From positions 5,246,501 to 5,310,500 of the forward strand of contig NC_036455.1 in assembly GCF_002775205.1 (NCBI RefSeq): 64,000 nucleotides of DNA. Direction: 5' to 3'. The translations under genes were made by a program, and so were the position numbers. The stretch's first letter is position 1; every line of letters starts with the position of its first letter. Shown in pieces: positions 50,710 through 61,516 of the stretch. Source of the DNA: Xiphophorus maculatus (taxonomy: Eukaryota; Chordata; Actinopteri; Cyprinodontiformes; Poeciliidae). Under the pieces are notes generated by a model, which had not been told where the DNA came from, made no database searches, and was given only the letters and a program-made list of their open reading frames with translations.

Positions 50710-51230
50710 TGTTTTACAGGAAGCAACAAGTATTCTAAAATTGGGAGCAGATACTAGATGGTCTGCAGCAAGAGTGATAACTGACGTGGCAGAATAAACA
50801 ATGGATGATTAAGGGTCGACGTTTATTAACCAGAGACAGAGGAACTGTATATGAGACCACGGAAACGCAAGACACCTCATTGTTCTGTGGGATCATCAGT
50901 TCCTGCATCATTTCTACAGAAGGAAGTAAACAAGAACTCTGAACATTGCACTCTACATGACGGCAGCTTGTGGGTGCAACATACCTGTGATTCAACAGAA
51001 CAGAAGAAACAGCTACTCTATGTGATTAACTCAAGATAATCAAATAGGCTATGTAACTAGGACTGCCCTAAAGAAATAAAAAGAAAGGGTCAGACAGGAG
51101 CTGTTTTAGAGTGGGTAGGAGGTTGCAATTGAAGCATGCTCCTGTCTGTTCTCCTTGCAAGTAAATCTTAAACTCACTTGTCTCTTTCTTCTTTTTATGG
51201 GTGCTCAGATTCTTCAAACCTAACACCTAT
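50710..51230 (+). mobile_element. Possible LTR-like sequence (low confidence)
   Basis: The stretch has features that could belong to an LTR: an ATAAAAAGAAAG TATA-like box (about 51075), a pyrimidine-rich tail and an end ACCTAACA. Ends and target duplications could not be fixed. It lies immediately upstream of the GIMAP copy A promoter, so it could also be simply part of that promoter region. Confidence 0.2.
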
Positions 51231-51306
51231 ACAATGATTTAGCTGAATGTTATGCACAATGAGGCAGTCCTTAAAAATAACTTGAAACAGAACCAATCAA
51301 AGCTCT

Positions 51307-51320
51307 AGTTTCACTTTCAT
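51307..51320 (+). promoter_or_regulatory. Interferon-stimulated response element, GIMAP copy A
   Basis: AGTTTCACTTTCAT is a full match to the ISRE consensus AGTTTCNNTTTCNY, 98 bases upstream of the copy A start codon and just downstream of a CCAAT box (ACCAATCA at about 51293). A TATA-like TTTAAAA lies further down near 51338. It suggests interferon or IRF control; no expression data support this here. Confidence 0.65.
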
Positions 51321-51417
51321 TTTGACTCCAGCACTGTTTAAAATCCTGCACAGGATCCAAACTATTCATTACTTCACTGCAGCTGGAGTGTCAACACTGC
51401 TCTCTCTCTGACTGATC

Positions 51418-53316
51418 ATGGACAGCCACCAGTTCAGCCCAAACAGCACTTTCAGCTATGGTAAGTCACTTTCAGGCTTCTTTTGTGTCATTTGCTTCCA
51501 AATGGTATCACAGTGTGTAGAGAAAACAGTTTTATAAAATTAAATGCTGTTTATTAAGGCATCACGTATAACCAGCCAATTATTATTATTTTTTTTTTTT
51601 GCCTTAATGCGACCTGTATCTGATCTTTTCATGACAGTCTGAAAAACACAATTTTCTCCAATCAGGCCACTTAATATCCGATAGGTATGGAATCATTTCA
51701 AATGCGTCCTGAATCCAGTCTAGTCCAGAGAGCTCAGGAAGGTAAAAATACAGAATTTCATGATTCTGTCATAATTGGCAAAGTTCTAAGGAAATCCACC
51801 CTGAAAACAGAAGGGACAGTGGACCAGACAATTCAGGCATTTTGGAACAGGAATGTATTTAAAAGTTGAAAGATCGTCTCTCTTCTGGGCTGGACTTAGG
51901 CAGACTTTGCAGCCAACTTTGATTCATACTTTTAATTCACATTATAGTATTCACATTAAGCCACAATAACATGACAGCAGTTTTATTGGACCACAGCTAA
52001 AGTTCTGCAACATGATGATTCAGATTCAAACTTTCTTCTTCACAGGAACAAACATTACAAACAACAATGAGTTGAGAATCGTGATGGTGGGGAAGACTGG
52101 GATTGGGAAGAGCGCTTCTGGAAACACCATTCTGGGTCGACCGTGCTTTCAGTCCAAATGCAGCCCCAAATCCATGACTGTAAACTGCTCCAAAGTCTCC
52201 AGTGATGTGGGTGGACAGCAGGTTGTTGTCATTGATACTCCAGGTCTGTTTGACACCAGATTTGAGGGACATAAAACAATCAAAGATCTGAGTCAGTGCG
52301 TCTGTTACGCTTCTCCTGGACCCCACATCTTCCTGGTGGTCGTACCAATCGGCAGATTCACAGCAGAAGAATTACAATCAGTGCAAATGATTCAAAAAAT
52401 CTTTGGAGAGGCAGCAGACAGATACAGCATGGTTCTGTTTTCCCGTGGAGACGACCTTGAAGGCACCATTGAAGATTATTTGTCTGAAAGCCCAGAGCTG
52501 CAGGATCTGGTGTCCAGATGTAATAACCAGTATCATGTCTTCAACAACAAGCTGAAAGATAAGAAACCTCAGGTCACTGAGCTGCTGAAGAAGATCAGAA
52601 TCATTGTTGACAGGAATGGAGGAAGTCACTACACCAATGAGATGTTCCAAGAGGCTGAGAGGAAAATCGAAGAGGAGAAACAACGAATCCTGAAGGAGAA
52701 AGAAGAGAAAATACGTAAAGAGAAAGAAGAAGTGGAGAGAAAGATAAAAGAAAAGTATGAGAAAGAGATGGAGGGAATGTATAAGCAAATCCAGGCTGAG
52801 AGAGAGAGAGAGAGAAAGGAGAGAGAGGAGGAGAAGAAGAGGGAGAGAGAAGAAATGAATGAAGAGAGGAGGAGGGAGATGGAGGAAATGAAGGAGGAGA
52901 AGAGGAGGGACAGAGAGGAGATGAATGAGGAGAGGAGGAGGGAGATGGAAAGAATAGATGAGGAGAGGAGAAGGGAAACTGAGAGGATGCATGAGGAAAG
53001 ACGGAGGGAGAAAGAGGAGATGTATGAGCAGAGAAGAAGGGAAATGGAAAAGAATGAGGCAGAGAGAAAGGAGAGAGAGAAGCAGTTTGAAGCTCTGAAG
53101 GAAAAGCAGGAGAGAGAAATTCAAGAAGCAAAATCCAGGCTGCAGTCCCAGCATGAATCTAAGGCCAGAGAAGAAGCTGAGGAAAATAATCCTCTCTATT
53201 ATTTGGCTAAAGCTGGAGAACACGTGGCTAACGCTGGAAAACAAGTTATTAAGATCGGAAAAGAAGTTTTTAACGCTGGATGTAGCATTGTTAAAGCTTT
53301 TACCAAATTGTTTTAA
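51418..53316 (+). CDS. GIMAP-family (AIG1) GTPase, copy A
   Basis: Two exons, 51418-51460 and 52046-53316, joined through a GT-AG intron within a Gly codon, encode 437 aa. Exon 1 reads MDSHQFSPNSTFSY. The AIG1 G domain has the P-loop GKTGIGKS (residues 30-37), DTPGLFD (78-84), the GIMAP conserved box near GPHIFLVVVPIGRFTAEE, and FSRGDDL (R148-D151) in the G4 position. A long charged Glu/Lys/Arg coiled coil follows (about 213-395) with six 11-residue units at 283-348. The C-terminus has an amphipathic or hydrophobic tail (NAGCSIVKAFTKLF). Family knowledge: GIMAPs are GTPases of lymphocyte survival and pathogen response, often membrane-attached. The frame opened by ATG 52012 runs through the acceptor and is probably not the true start. 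An AATAAA lies at 53981-53986. Confidence 0.9.
52849..53046 (+). repeat. Six 33-bp tandem units in GIMAP copy A
   Basis: In frame, six consecutive units of 33 bases encode 11-residue blocks: EEMNEERRREM, EEMKEEKRRDR, EEMNEERRREM, ERIDEERRRET, ERMHEERRREK and EEMYEQRRREM. A degenerate seventh follows. An 11-residue period is a hendecad, compatible with an extended coiled-coil rod. Copy B has only a short unrepeated charged segment at this place. Confidence 0.9.
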
Positions 53317-54726
53317 TACTTAAATAGTGAAAGTTGGAAACTTGCTGCTCATACAAACATGACAACAACTGCAGGAATCTGAAAACAACAAATTTTAACT
53401 GCAAGTTTCTTTACGAAAACATTTAAGTATAAAACATGGAGAACAGAAAACAACAAACTAGATTCTGTTTCTTTCATTGTGTTAATAAATTAAGTAAATC
53501 TCCAGCCAGAGTAAAACTCCTTCACCACATCTTCATAGACTCTGCACCTCTAGACAGGCCTGAATCATTTAGAGCTTAACTGTCTATAATATGAAGCTGC
53601 CAGACTTTAATGCTGTTGGAGATCTTGAAGACTGCAGGCTGATCTTCACTTAACGCTGCTTCAAATGCAGTAAAAAAATATATATATTTTAAAAAATGCA
53701 TGTCAAGTTAGTTAGTGTTTGCATATTATTTCAAAGTATTTCATGTGTCACTTGTTAAGCTTTTAGAAACTGTCTTTTGGAAATTGTTGCTGTAAAGATT
53801 AGCATAAATGGAAAATGACAGTAAATATACAAGATTCACAAGGATTTTCACTTCAATATTCTCGCACTTTTTGCAACAATTATTATTTTGTGATGATTGT
53901 TTGAACTGATTTGCAGTTTTTTTAATGTTTCTGTTCTGTTGAGATATTTTGTGTCACCTTGTTCTGAATATGAAATCACAAATAAAGCTTGATGAAAACA
54001 ATAAATGTTGCTAAATTGATTGTTTTTTAAATTATCCGCTTTACATATAGAAGCGACTGGGGAATGTTGTGGTATTGAATGTATAATAAACTACTTTAGT
54101 TGTCTTATAAATACACACTTAAATTAGGACTGATATAAAATAACATTTTAAACTAAACAAAGTGTTTTGTCTTTGTTGAAGAACACATCAGTGTTTTGTA
54201 AGGGTTTCAGCTAAAGTTGGTATAAATTGACAAATACAAAGCTGAGAAAAATATTTTTACTCGCATACTAATTTCTTTTTTTACATGTTTGAAGTCAAAC
54301 TCGTTTTAATGTCAGGCAAAGAGGATCTGAGTAAACACAAAAATACAATTTAAAGCAAAAAAATCTAGAGAAATGGGAAAATGTTATGACTTAATTTTGA
54401 TTTATCACAGTTTTTGAACTCAAAGCCTTAGCATAATTACAACAAGACCTATAAAATCATCAAGTATTCACTTAACAGCACCTGTCTGCTAACATGAAGT
54501 AGGCTAAAACAACAATTACAGACATTATCCACAAATGGAGAAAATAAGCAGCAGAGAGGAACATTCCCATGCAGCTCATGAATGTAAACCTGACATATTA
54601 TTTTAATTAAATTTTCACTGCTTTTGTTTGGCGATTTAGATTATAATAAACAGATTAATTTTTCTCCTGATTCATTTTCTGTGTCTCATTAAAATCACCA
54701 CAGAAGCGATAATTTTTACCCGAATT
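53317..54726 (+). other. GIMAP copy A 3' UTR and downstream spacer
   Basis: The part 53400-53660 is closely matched at 60036-60378 after copy B, so the duplication of GIMAP A and B includes the 3' UTR. Copy B has about 100 extra bases (near 60147-60246) that copy A lacks. A polyadenylation signal AATAAA is at 53981-53986. Further right no gene is seen. Confidence 0.55.
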
Positions 54727-55415
54727 TACAAATGTGGCACTGAAAGTTATCAGTGTTTTGTTTCATATAATGTGAAATAACATTATTGTAGTAAAGTATT
54801 TCATCAGGGATCACAACTTTTCTTCTCCTGTTTTCAAACTGTCCACTAGAGGGCGGTGCAGCGCTGCCTTACATTTTCAACTGCAGGTTGACATGAAGGG
54901 AACGGATCTGAGAAACAAACTCTGCAAAGTCTTCAACAAGCAGCACAGCTTGGATCTGAGGAGCCTCTGAATAAAACCTGCTGGGTGATTTATGGGCAGA
55001 GATGGGAAATAACCAGTTACAGTTACTTTGGTAACTTTTAGAAAAAAAGAAAGGTACTTTCTGGAGTATTTTTTATGTTGTACTTTTTTTAGGTGGCCAC
55101 TTTTTACTTTTATTTTAGTAAAAATATGTTGAAGTAGCGTTTTTCTTACTTGAGTATATTTTTTTTACCCAGCTCTGTTTATGTGGACGTGTTGGTGAGT
55201 TCAAGCCTCCAGCCAGACAGTCGGGGTTTATTGGCTAAAATAACCTCTTTATGTTATTTGTATTTAGATGTAGGTGTAATTTTCTAATAAAACTATATTT
55301 TAACACTTGGTTAACTTTTGTGTTTCAGTGTTGTTGAAAAATATTTAACAAATTAATAATGATGTTCAAAGTGTAAAATATGAACCTTAATTATCATTTA
55401 TCTATTGTCTGCACC
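54727..55415 (+). pseudogene. Broken duplicate of the 3' part of exosc7
   Basis: The segment aligns in order to exosc7 intron 3 (around 46460-46575, including the CTCF-like motif), part of exon 4 (AAAGTCTTCAACAA, CAGCACAGCTTGGATCTGA), the exon 4 donor (GTGTTGGTGAGTTCAAG) and then the exosc7 terminal exon and 3' flank (TTGGCTAAAAT onwards to about 49450). It is disabled: the Cys codon after AGCCTC became TGA, about ten bases of exon 4 are lost, exons 5-7 are missing, and a hAT-like element splits exon 4. Retained intron sequence shows DNA-level duplication, not a retrocopy. Confidence 0.85.
54997..55177. mobile_element. hAT-like element inside the exosc7 pseudogene
   Basis: The 181-bp insert starts CAGAGATGGG and ends CCCAGCTCTG. 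It interrupts pseudo-exon 4 with flanking octamers TTTATGGG (54989-54996) and TTTATGTG (55178-55185), 7 of 8 identical. The parental exosc7 exon has CTTTATGTGG at the corresponding point, which confirms the target site. The body carries the ACTTTTTACTTTTA motif of the element at 13556-14080. Confidence 0.85.
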
Positions 55416-57045
55416 TTTCATTGTGTGGAGCCTAAAAATCTCCACGCAATTAGAGCTTCAATAAGAGAAATAACTTCAGCTTTTCTCTCTTGCTCTCGGT
55501 GAAGGCCGACGCTTTTTTCCTCTGCTCCCTCCCTGCCCTGCTTGCTCTGTTTTGTCCTGACTTTTTCTATATTTTGGAGCCTTTCTTTGCACATCCTCCA
55601 AATCTGAAGATTATGGATCTGGTCAACCGGTCTCTCATTGCAATTGATAAAATTTTCTCGACGAGAAGACTGGGCACAGGAGAGCCCTCTTGTGCTGCAG
55701 GGACACACCTGGGGGGATTCACCCAGGATTAATTCATGATAACAGGATTTCTGCTGTTTGGAGCAATCAGTGCAGAGTAACATTTAGTTTGAATATTGTT
55801 CACAAAAATATTTTTTGTACAATGAAACTCTCTGGATGAAGTTTTTTTAAATTATTATTATTTTCGATTATGTTATGCAATGATAAACCTACAGCTGGGT
55901 GGAATGTCAAAGTAAGATCACGTTCAACAAAAGTCTATTGTATGTAATCTTGTATATTCTGCTTTTATATATTCAATTCAACCAAAACTAAAACACCTGT
56001 AAGATATATTTTAATGGATAAGACAGATCATTGTTTGAATATTCTTTCCCCAATCATACTTCTTCATGGCGTATAACCTAACAATACCTACAGACTTCTC
56101 AAAATGTATGAAACTGTTTGGCCCATTGCACTGCAACACCAACATGTATTTACATCCATTTGAAGGAGTCCATGTTGGAATACAGGCTTTTTGGAGCCAT
56201 TATTCCTGTATTTGTGATTAAACACTGAAAATGTTTAATGACAAAGTCCAGATTAGGAGGCGATTTCAGAAGAGTCAACAACAACTTGGTATGCCATGAA
56301 CATGTGCCTGTGGTGCTATAAGGACCAATGTTTCACATGTGCAAATGACTGGAACTTTGTCACATGATGACACAACTGATGTGCTTTATGTAAAGCTCAG
56401 TGTTTTCATGTCGGCAGAAACATTTCTTTTGGAAATGTGTACAGCTCTGGCTCTGTCTGCATTCCACCACATAATCTTGGATGAGCTGGACAGACATGCA
56501 ATGTTGACAATGCATCATCATATTTACCCTAAAGATTTTACTTAGCGATGCAAACTTGGTTACATTCCTAAGGTGAGCTAAGTGTGGTGCAGCGCTGGAT
56601 GGTGAATGTCACTCTGTATTTGTTCCATTTGTATGGCTTGTAACATTAATTCCTGTTTTATGCTTAAACAAATCTCATTATTCCTCAGGGTAATAACTCT
56701 GCGGGGTTTTGGTCGGGTCCTGGAACTGGTAAACAGACCTGGGTGGTTCACAGAAGGGAAAATGGGTGAACAGGAAGGACAGTCTGAAAAGCCGGTGCTC
56801 AATAGTGATTTACATTTGCGTGGCTCCCAGCAACTTCTTTTAAATATGAAAGCCTCACCAAGGCCCAAGAGGTCAGGGGTTGATAGGGCAACACGGACAC
56901 ACAGTTTTTGACAATTATTCGCAGTTCCCTACAATTTCCCATTCTGCAAAAAACTCTTGCTGATAGCCCTCAATCTCTAAGCGCACGGCAGCGTTAGGTG
57001 ACAATAGCTGGTCGAAAATCCCACTTTTCATGCAGGGCAGGTTGT
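55416..57045. other. Spacer between exosc7 pseudogene and GIMAP copy B
   Basis: No gene is recognised. Frames of 60-120 codons exist on both strands (55418-55783 minus, 56578-56911 both strands, 56915-57124 minus) but none resembles a known family, and overlapping both-strand openness argues against coding. Confidence 0.35.
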
Positions 57046-58675
57046 CGCCGTCTCTGGGTGTTTCCCAACAGAGAGAAGAGAAGCTTGATTGGACAATAGG
57101 TGTGAATCCCTGATCGTTTTGCACCAGGGATTCTGTGGTCTCACTATTTGTCTATTGTTAAGGAAAGGAGGTTGTTATGTGAAGGCTGAAAAGGCCGTTT
57201 CAGTTCTGGGTTGGGGGAGTAACACTTAGATGGTATCAGGATCAAAGACTTGCTGCTGTTATGTGTTACTGTAGAAGTTTATAGGAGAGCAGCTTGATCT
57301 CATGACAAGATCATGCAGACACACGATCTCATCATGTCTGCATGACACATAGCAACAAAAAGCTGTTTCAGCATTCAATAAGTGTCTCTTAAAATTAAAA
57401 AATACTGAACATCTTTTCACACTGATCAGTTCATCCAGGATTTTATTGTTTTCCTGGTTTTTCTGCAATCAAAATCACAGATTTTATGATGCTAATTTAG
57501 AAATATTTGTAAGGAATTTGTACAACATTTGCTCTAGTGCCTGATGTTAAAGTGACTTTTTATTAATCACTGTATTGGTCACAGATTATAACTTGACATC
57601 AAGTAAGGCTGCAGCATCAGTCACTTCAATTCAGTGTTTTTGGACAATTTTGGGAAAACAAAATTCAGTAAAACCAGAAAACATTTGGGAATTTGTAGAT
57701 TTTGTGTGAATTTTGCAGATTTGTGAAAAACTAGAGGGAAAATTAATGTAATTTGGAGCCACATAAAAAGCTTCAGCGGGCCAGATTTGGCCCCCGGACC
57801 ATGAGTTTGACACATGTACTCTAACCGAGCTTCATGTTGACCAAGTAAAGCATGAAAATGATTTCTAAGCTTCTGTGGAATTTGTAGATTTTGTGAGAAT
57901 TTTACAGATTTGAGAAAAACTGGAGGGAAAATTGATGTAATTTATAATAAATAATGATTTCTAAGCTTCTGTGACAGAAAGAGCCAATCACAGCTCCAGT
58001 TTCAGTTTGACTGTGGATCTGTATAAAAGGCCTGTGCAGGATCCACACTGGACTCAGTACTTCACTGCAACCGCAGCGTCTGCACTGCTCTCTCTGACTG
58101 ATCATGGCCAGCGACAAGTTCAGCCCAAACAAGACCTACAACTGTGGTAAGTCAGGATAACTTTATGTTGAGTTTGTGCTGATGTGGAAATTATCCACCA
58201 ACAAAAACATGCATTTCACTTTCACTCCTCTTTCTTCTTATTCTACCTCATGTTTCAATATAATCATGGACTTTAATTTCTTGGGTAGACTTGTGTGATA
58301 TTCAAATGACCACTGATTGTATTTTGATATTATTTTAAATTTTTCTATTTTAAACTATAACTAAATATATTAAATAATTGCAGGACTGTAGTCCCACCCT
58401 TCTTGACCTTAGCTTCATCTCAATTTAATCATTCTAACCAAATATAAAGCAGCTTTATCTGAATTTGTATATTAATTGCTGTAAAAGTGTAGCTTGTCTC
58501 TGCGCCGCCATAAATCCAATTAAAAAGCAGTAACAGGTTTTGCACGGCCACTAAAGATGCAACCAAGGAGAGAAGTACACAGAAAGATACAGGATCTGTT
58601 AAGAACTGTGAGCTGTGCTAAAGTAAATAAAAGAGAGAATTTCTTTGTAAAGGTGAAGATTTATCACAGATGAAT
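57046..58675 (+). repeat. Segmental duplication, left copy (promoter, exon 1, intron of GIMAP B)
   Basis: This block is nearly identical to 61517-63262. Differences are mostly indels: the right copy has about 330 extra bases at about 61817-62138; the left copy has about 180 extra bases at about 57721-57900 made of a partial tandem repeat plus a fragment of a CATGTGTCAAACTCATGG-type hAT end. The duplication carries the GIMAP promoter and first exon. Confidence 0.85.
57998..58011 (+). promoter_or_regulatory. ISRE-like, CCAAT and TATA elements, GIMAP copy B
   Basis: AGTTTCAGTTTGAC departs from the ISRE consensus at one fixed position (TTTG instead of TTTC). A CCAAT box (GCCAATCA, about 57983) precedes it and a clear TATAAAA at 58022-58028 follows, 76 bases upstream of the start codon. 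Confidence 0.55.
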
Positions 58676-59917
58676 CTTTGTAAAATAAATGTTACAATTT
58701 TTACTCGTCTGTGCATGTTTGTCAAGAATCTTAACACCAACATGGTAATATGGAGTTTTGAAATGTTTAGTTTCAACTGTATGATTATCCCCATGTCATT
58801 GATTCCCTCAATGCTTCCCAAGGTCTCAGATGGATCATTTCTTTTCTTCCAGACACACAGAGGCTGAAGCTCTGAGCACAACATGATGATTCTAATTCAG
58901 ATTCAAACTTTCTTCTTCACAGGAACAAACTTTACAAACAACGATGAGCTGAGGATTGTGATGGTGGGGAAGACTGGGACTGGGAAGAGTGCTACTGGAA
59001 ACACCATTCTGGGTCGACGGTGCTTTGAGTCCAAATGCAGCTCGAAATCCATGACTGTTGACTGCTCCAAATGCTCCAGTAATATTGATGGACAGCAGGT
59101 TGCTGTCATTGATACTCCAGGTTTGTTCAACACCAGGTTTGGAGAAGATAAAACAACCAAAGATCTTGGTCAGTGCATCTGTTACGCTTCTCCTGGACCC
59201 CACATCTTCCTGGTGGTTGTTGCAATCAGCAGATTCACAGAAGAAGAAAAACAATCAGTGCAAAAGATTCAAGAAATCTTTGGAGAGGCAGCAGACAGAT
59301 ACAGCATGGTTCTGTTTACCCGTGGAGACGACCTTGATGATTCCACCATTGAGGATTATTTGTCTGAAAGCCCAGATCTGCAGGATCTGGTGTCCAGATG
59401 TAACAGCCAGTATCATGTCTTCAACAACAAGCTGGAAGTTAAGAAACCTCAGGTCACTGAGCTGCTGAAGAAGATCAGAACCATTGTTGACAGGAATGGA
59501 GGAAGTCACTACACCAATGAGATGTTCCAAGAGGCTGAGAGGGAAATCGAAGAGGAGAAACAACGAATCCTGAAGGAGAAAGAAGAGGAAATACGTAAAG
59601 GGAAAGAAGAACTTCAGAGAAAAATAAAAGAAAAGTATGATGAAGAGATTGAGAGAATATTTGAACAAATTCAGGCTGAGAGAAAGAGGGAGAAGAGGGA
59701 GAGAAAAAGGGAGATGCAAAGGAGAGAGGCGGAGAGGGAGAGAGAGTTTTTAGCCATGAAGGAAAAGAAGGAGAGAGAAATTCAAGAAGCAAAATCCAGG
59801 CTGCAGCTCCAGAATGAATCTAAGGCCAGAGAAGAAGCTGAGCAAAATAATCCTCTCTATTATTTGGCTAAAACTGGAGAATTCATGGTTAATTTTTTAA
59901 AAAACTTTTTTAAATAA
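58104..59917 (+). CDS. GIMAP-family (AIG1) GTPase, copy B
   Basis: Two exons, 58104-58146 and 58923-59917, in the same arrangement as copy A, encode 345 aa. Exon 1 reads MASDKFSPNKTYNC. The G domain has P-loop GKTGTGKS (30-37), DTPGLFN (78-84; copy A has DTPGLFD), the conserved box GPHIFLVVVAISRFTEEE, and FTRGDDL in the G4 position. The coiled coil is shorter than in copy A and lacks the 11-residue array. The protein ends NNPLYYLAKTGEFMVNFLKNFFK, shorter than the copy A tail and rich in Phe and Lys, so membrane association may differ. The ATG at 58883 lies in intron sequence just before the acceptor and is probably not the start. AATAAA at 60856-60861. Confidence 0.9.
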
Positions 59918-61516
59918 AATGCTTTTAAAAAAATAATTAAGTAGTGAAAGTTTGAATCTTCTGTCTCTTACTAACATGATGATGCAGGTAAATAAAAACA
60001 ACAAATCTCTACTGAAAGTCTCTTGACAAAAACATTTAAGTATAAAACATGGAGAACAGAAAACAACAAACTAGATTCTGTTTCTTTCATTGTGTTAATA
60101 AATTAAGTAAATCTCCAGCCAGAGTAAAACTCCTTCACCACATCTTGACATTAAAACTCAGCCAGAACCTGGATGTTCTTTGCACCGTGTTGGACAGTTC
60201 TTGTGAGGTTTTCTAAGAACACGGTGCTTAGACCCATTTTAGATCATCATAGACTCTGCACATCTAGGCGGGCCTGAATCATTTAGAGCTTAACTGTCTA
60301 TAATATGAAGCTGCCAGACTTTAACACTGTTGGAGATCTTGAAGACTGCAGGCTGATCTTCACTTAACGCTGCTTCAAATCCAATCATAGTCTCTCAATA
60401 CACTTCCTGTTTGGAAAAAAAATGCTTGAATGCATGTTAAGTTAGATTTAAAATGTTTACATTTTATTTTTAAGTATTTTATTTATCACTTTTTAAGCTT
60501 TCAGAAAATGTCTCTTGGAAAATTTTATACGTATTCTTGCTGATATGCTTAATCTAAGATGCTTGCATATGAAATTTCATCATTACTGGTATTAGTTTCT
60601 GATTTTTGATATCTCTTAATGTATCTATTTTGTTCTCTGTTATCAAATCCATAATTAGAATACAATCACAGAAAATGTTCTTCTTACATCCATTTTTTCT
60701 AAGCACATTTCTTGTCATTATTTAATTTTACAACTTTTCTTTGTGATTACGGCTTAAACTTGATTAGAAGTGGATTTTGTTCACTGATTTATGTTTAAAG
60801 AGATTTGTTGTGTAATCCTGTGCTGAGCTGAGTGCAATGCGACACTTGTCTCATCAATAAATACTGTTGCATGATGGGAAAATGCTGCATCATTATTTAT
60901 TTCATATTAGCTTTTGAATCATATTTTTACTTCATACTCTATAGACCACCATCTCCTTTATATACAGTGAACTTGTCTTGTGTATCTTAAACAAGGCTTT
61001 CATCTTTCTTCCCAGTGATTTCTGGGTTCCTTAAACAGGAACTTTTGTTCATATTTATTCCCACCAACTTCTGGGACCCCCAGCCTTATAAGTCGTAACA
61101 TTGGTGTCCTGTCTTTTATATCTTAAGCAGGGACTTTAACTCGTTCTGGTTTCCAAGTCTTTGCTGTTTCCCTTTTCACTAATTCATGAGACAATCAATA
61201 ATTGTGAAAAACAGAAAAAAATTATAATAATTCTTCTCACCAGAATTATTTCATGATTACTGTTTGTGATTCCGGCGTTGATGATCGTGAACCGGAGTAA
61301 TCAGTCCTCCCTCCTCTCTAGGCTGTGAGGTTGGAGGCTGGACGATTCCAGGCGAGATCATTCACTGGTCGTCCAGTTCCCGGCAGCCAAACGTGGAATC
61401 CTGCCTACAACGGCAAATTGTCATGGATAAAATTACTTTATCAAGAATCTGGATAAGAAGAAATAAGAAATTTATTAAAACCTTGCAAGGTCAGAACAGA
61501 AATACAGAGTCAAAGG
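59918..61516. other. GIMAP copy B 3' UTR and spacer
   Basis: Positions 60036-60378 match the copy A 3' UTR. Polyadenylation signals AATAAA occur near 60098 and at 60856-60861. The rest, including a GC-richer patch at 61260-61420, has no recognised gene. Confidence 0.4.

Noticed and set aside
52849-53046. Regular 33-bp repeats resembling a CRISPR array
   Set aside because: The units are contiguous with no spacers, are in frame inside a GTPase gene, and the genome is vertebrate.
52378-53244. Long minus-strand frames of 288 and 176 codons opposite GIMAP A
   Set aside because: They are antisense shadows of the AG-rich coiled-coil coding sequence; their Ser/Leu/Phe-rich content is the mirror of Glu/Lys/Arg codons.
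54727-55415. exosc7 copy as a processed retrocopy
   Set aside because: It retains intron 3 sequence and the exon 4 splice donor with following intron bases, so it arose by DNA duplication.
57621-57815. Short minus frames that look like proteins
   Set aside because: They overlap a hAT-type terminal fragment and a tandem repeat within the segmental duplication.
59255-59792. Minus-strand frames opposite GIMAP B
   Set aside because: Same antisense effect as for copy A.
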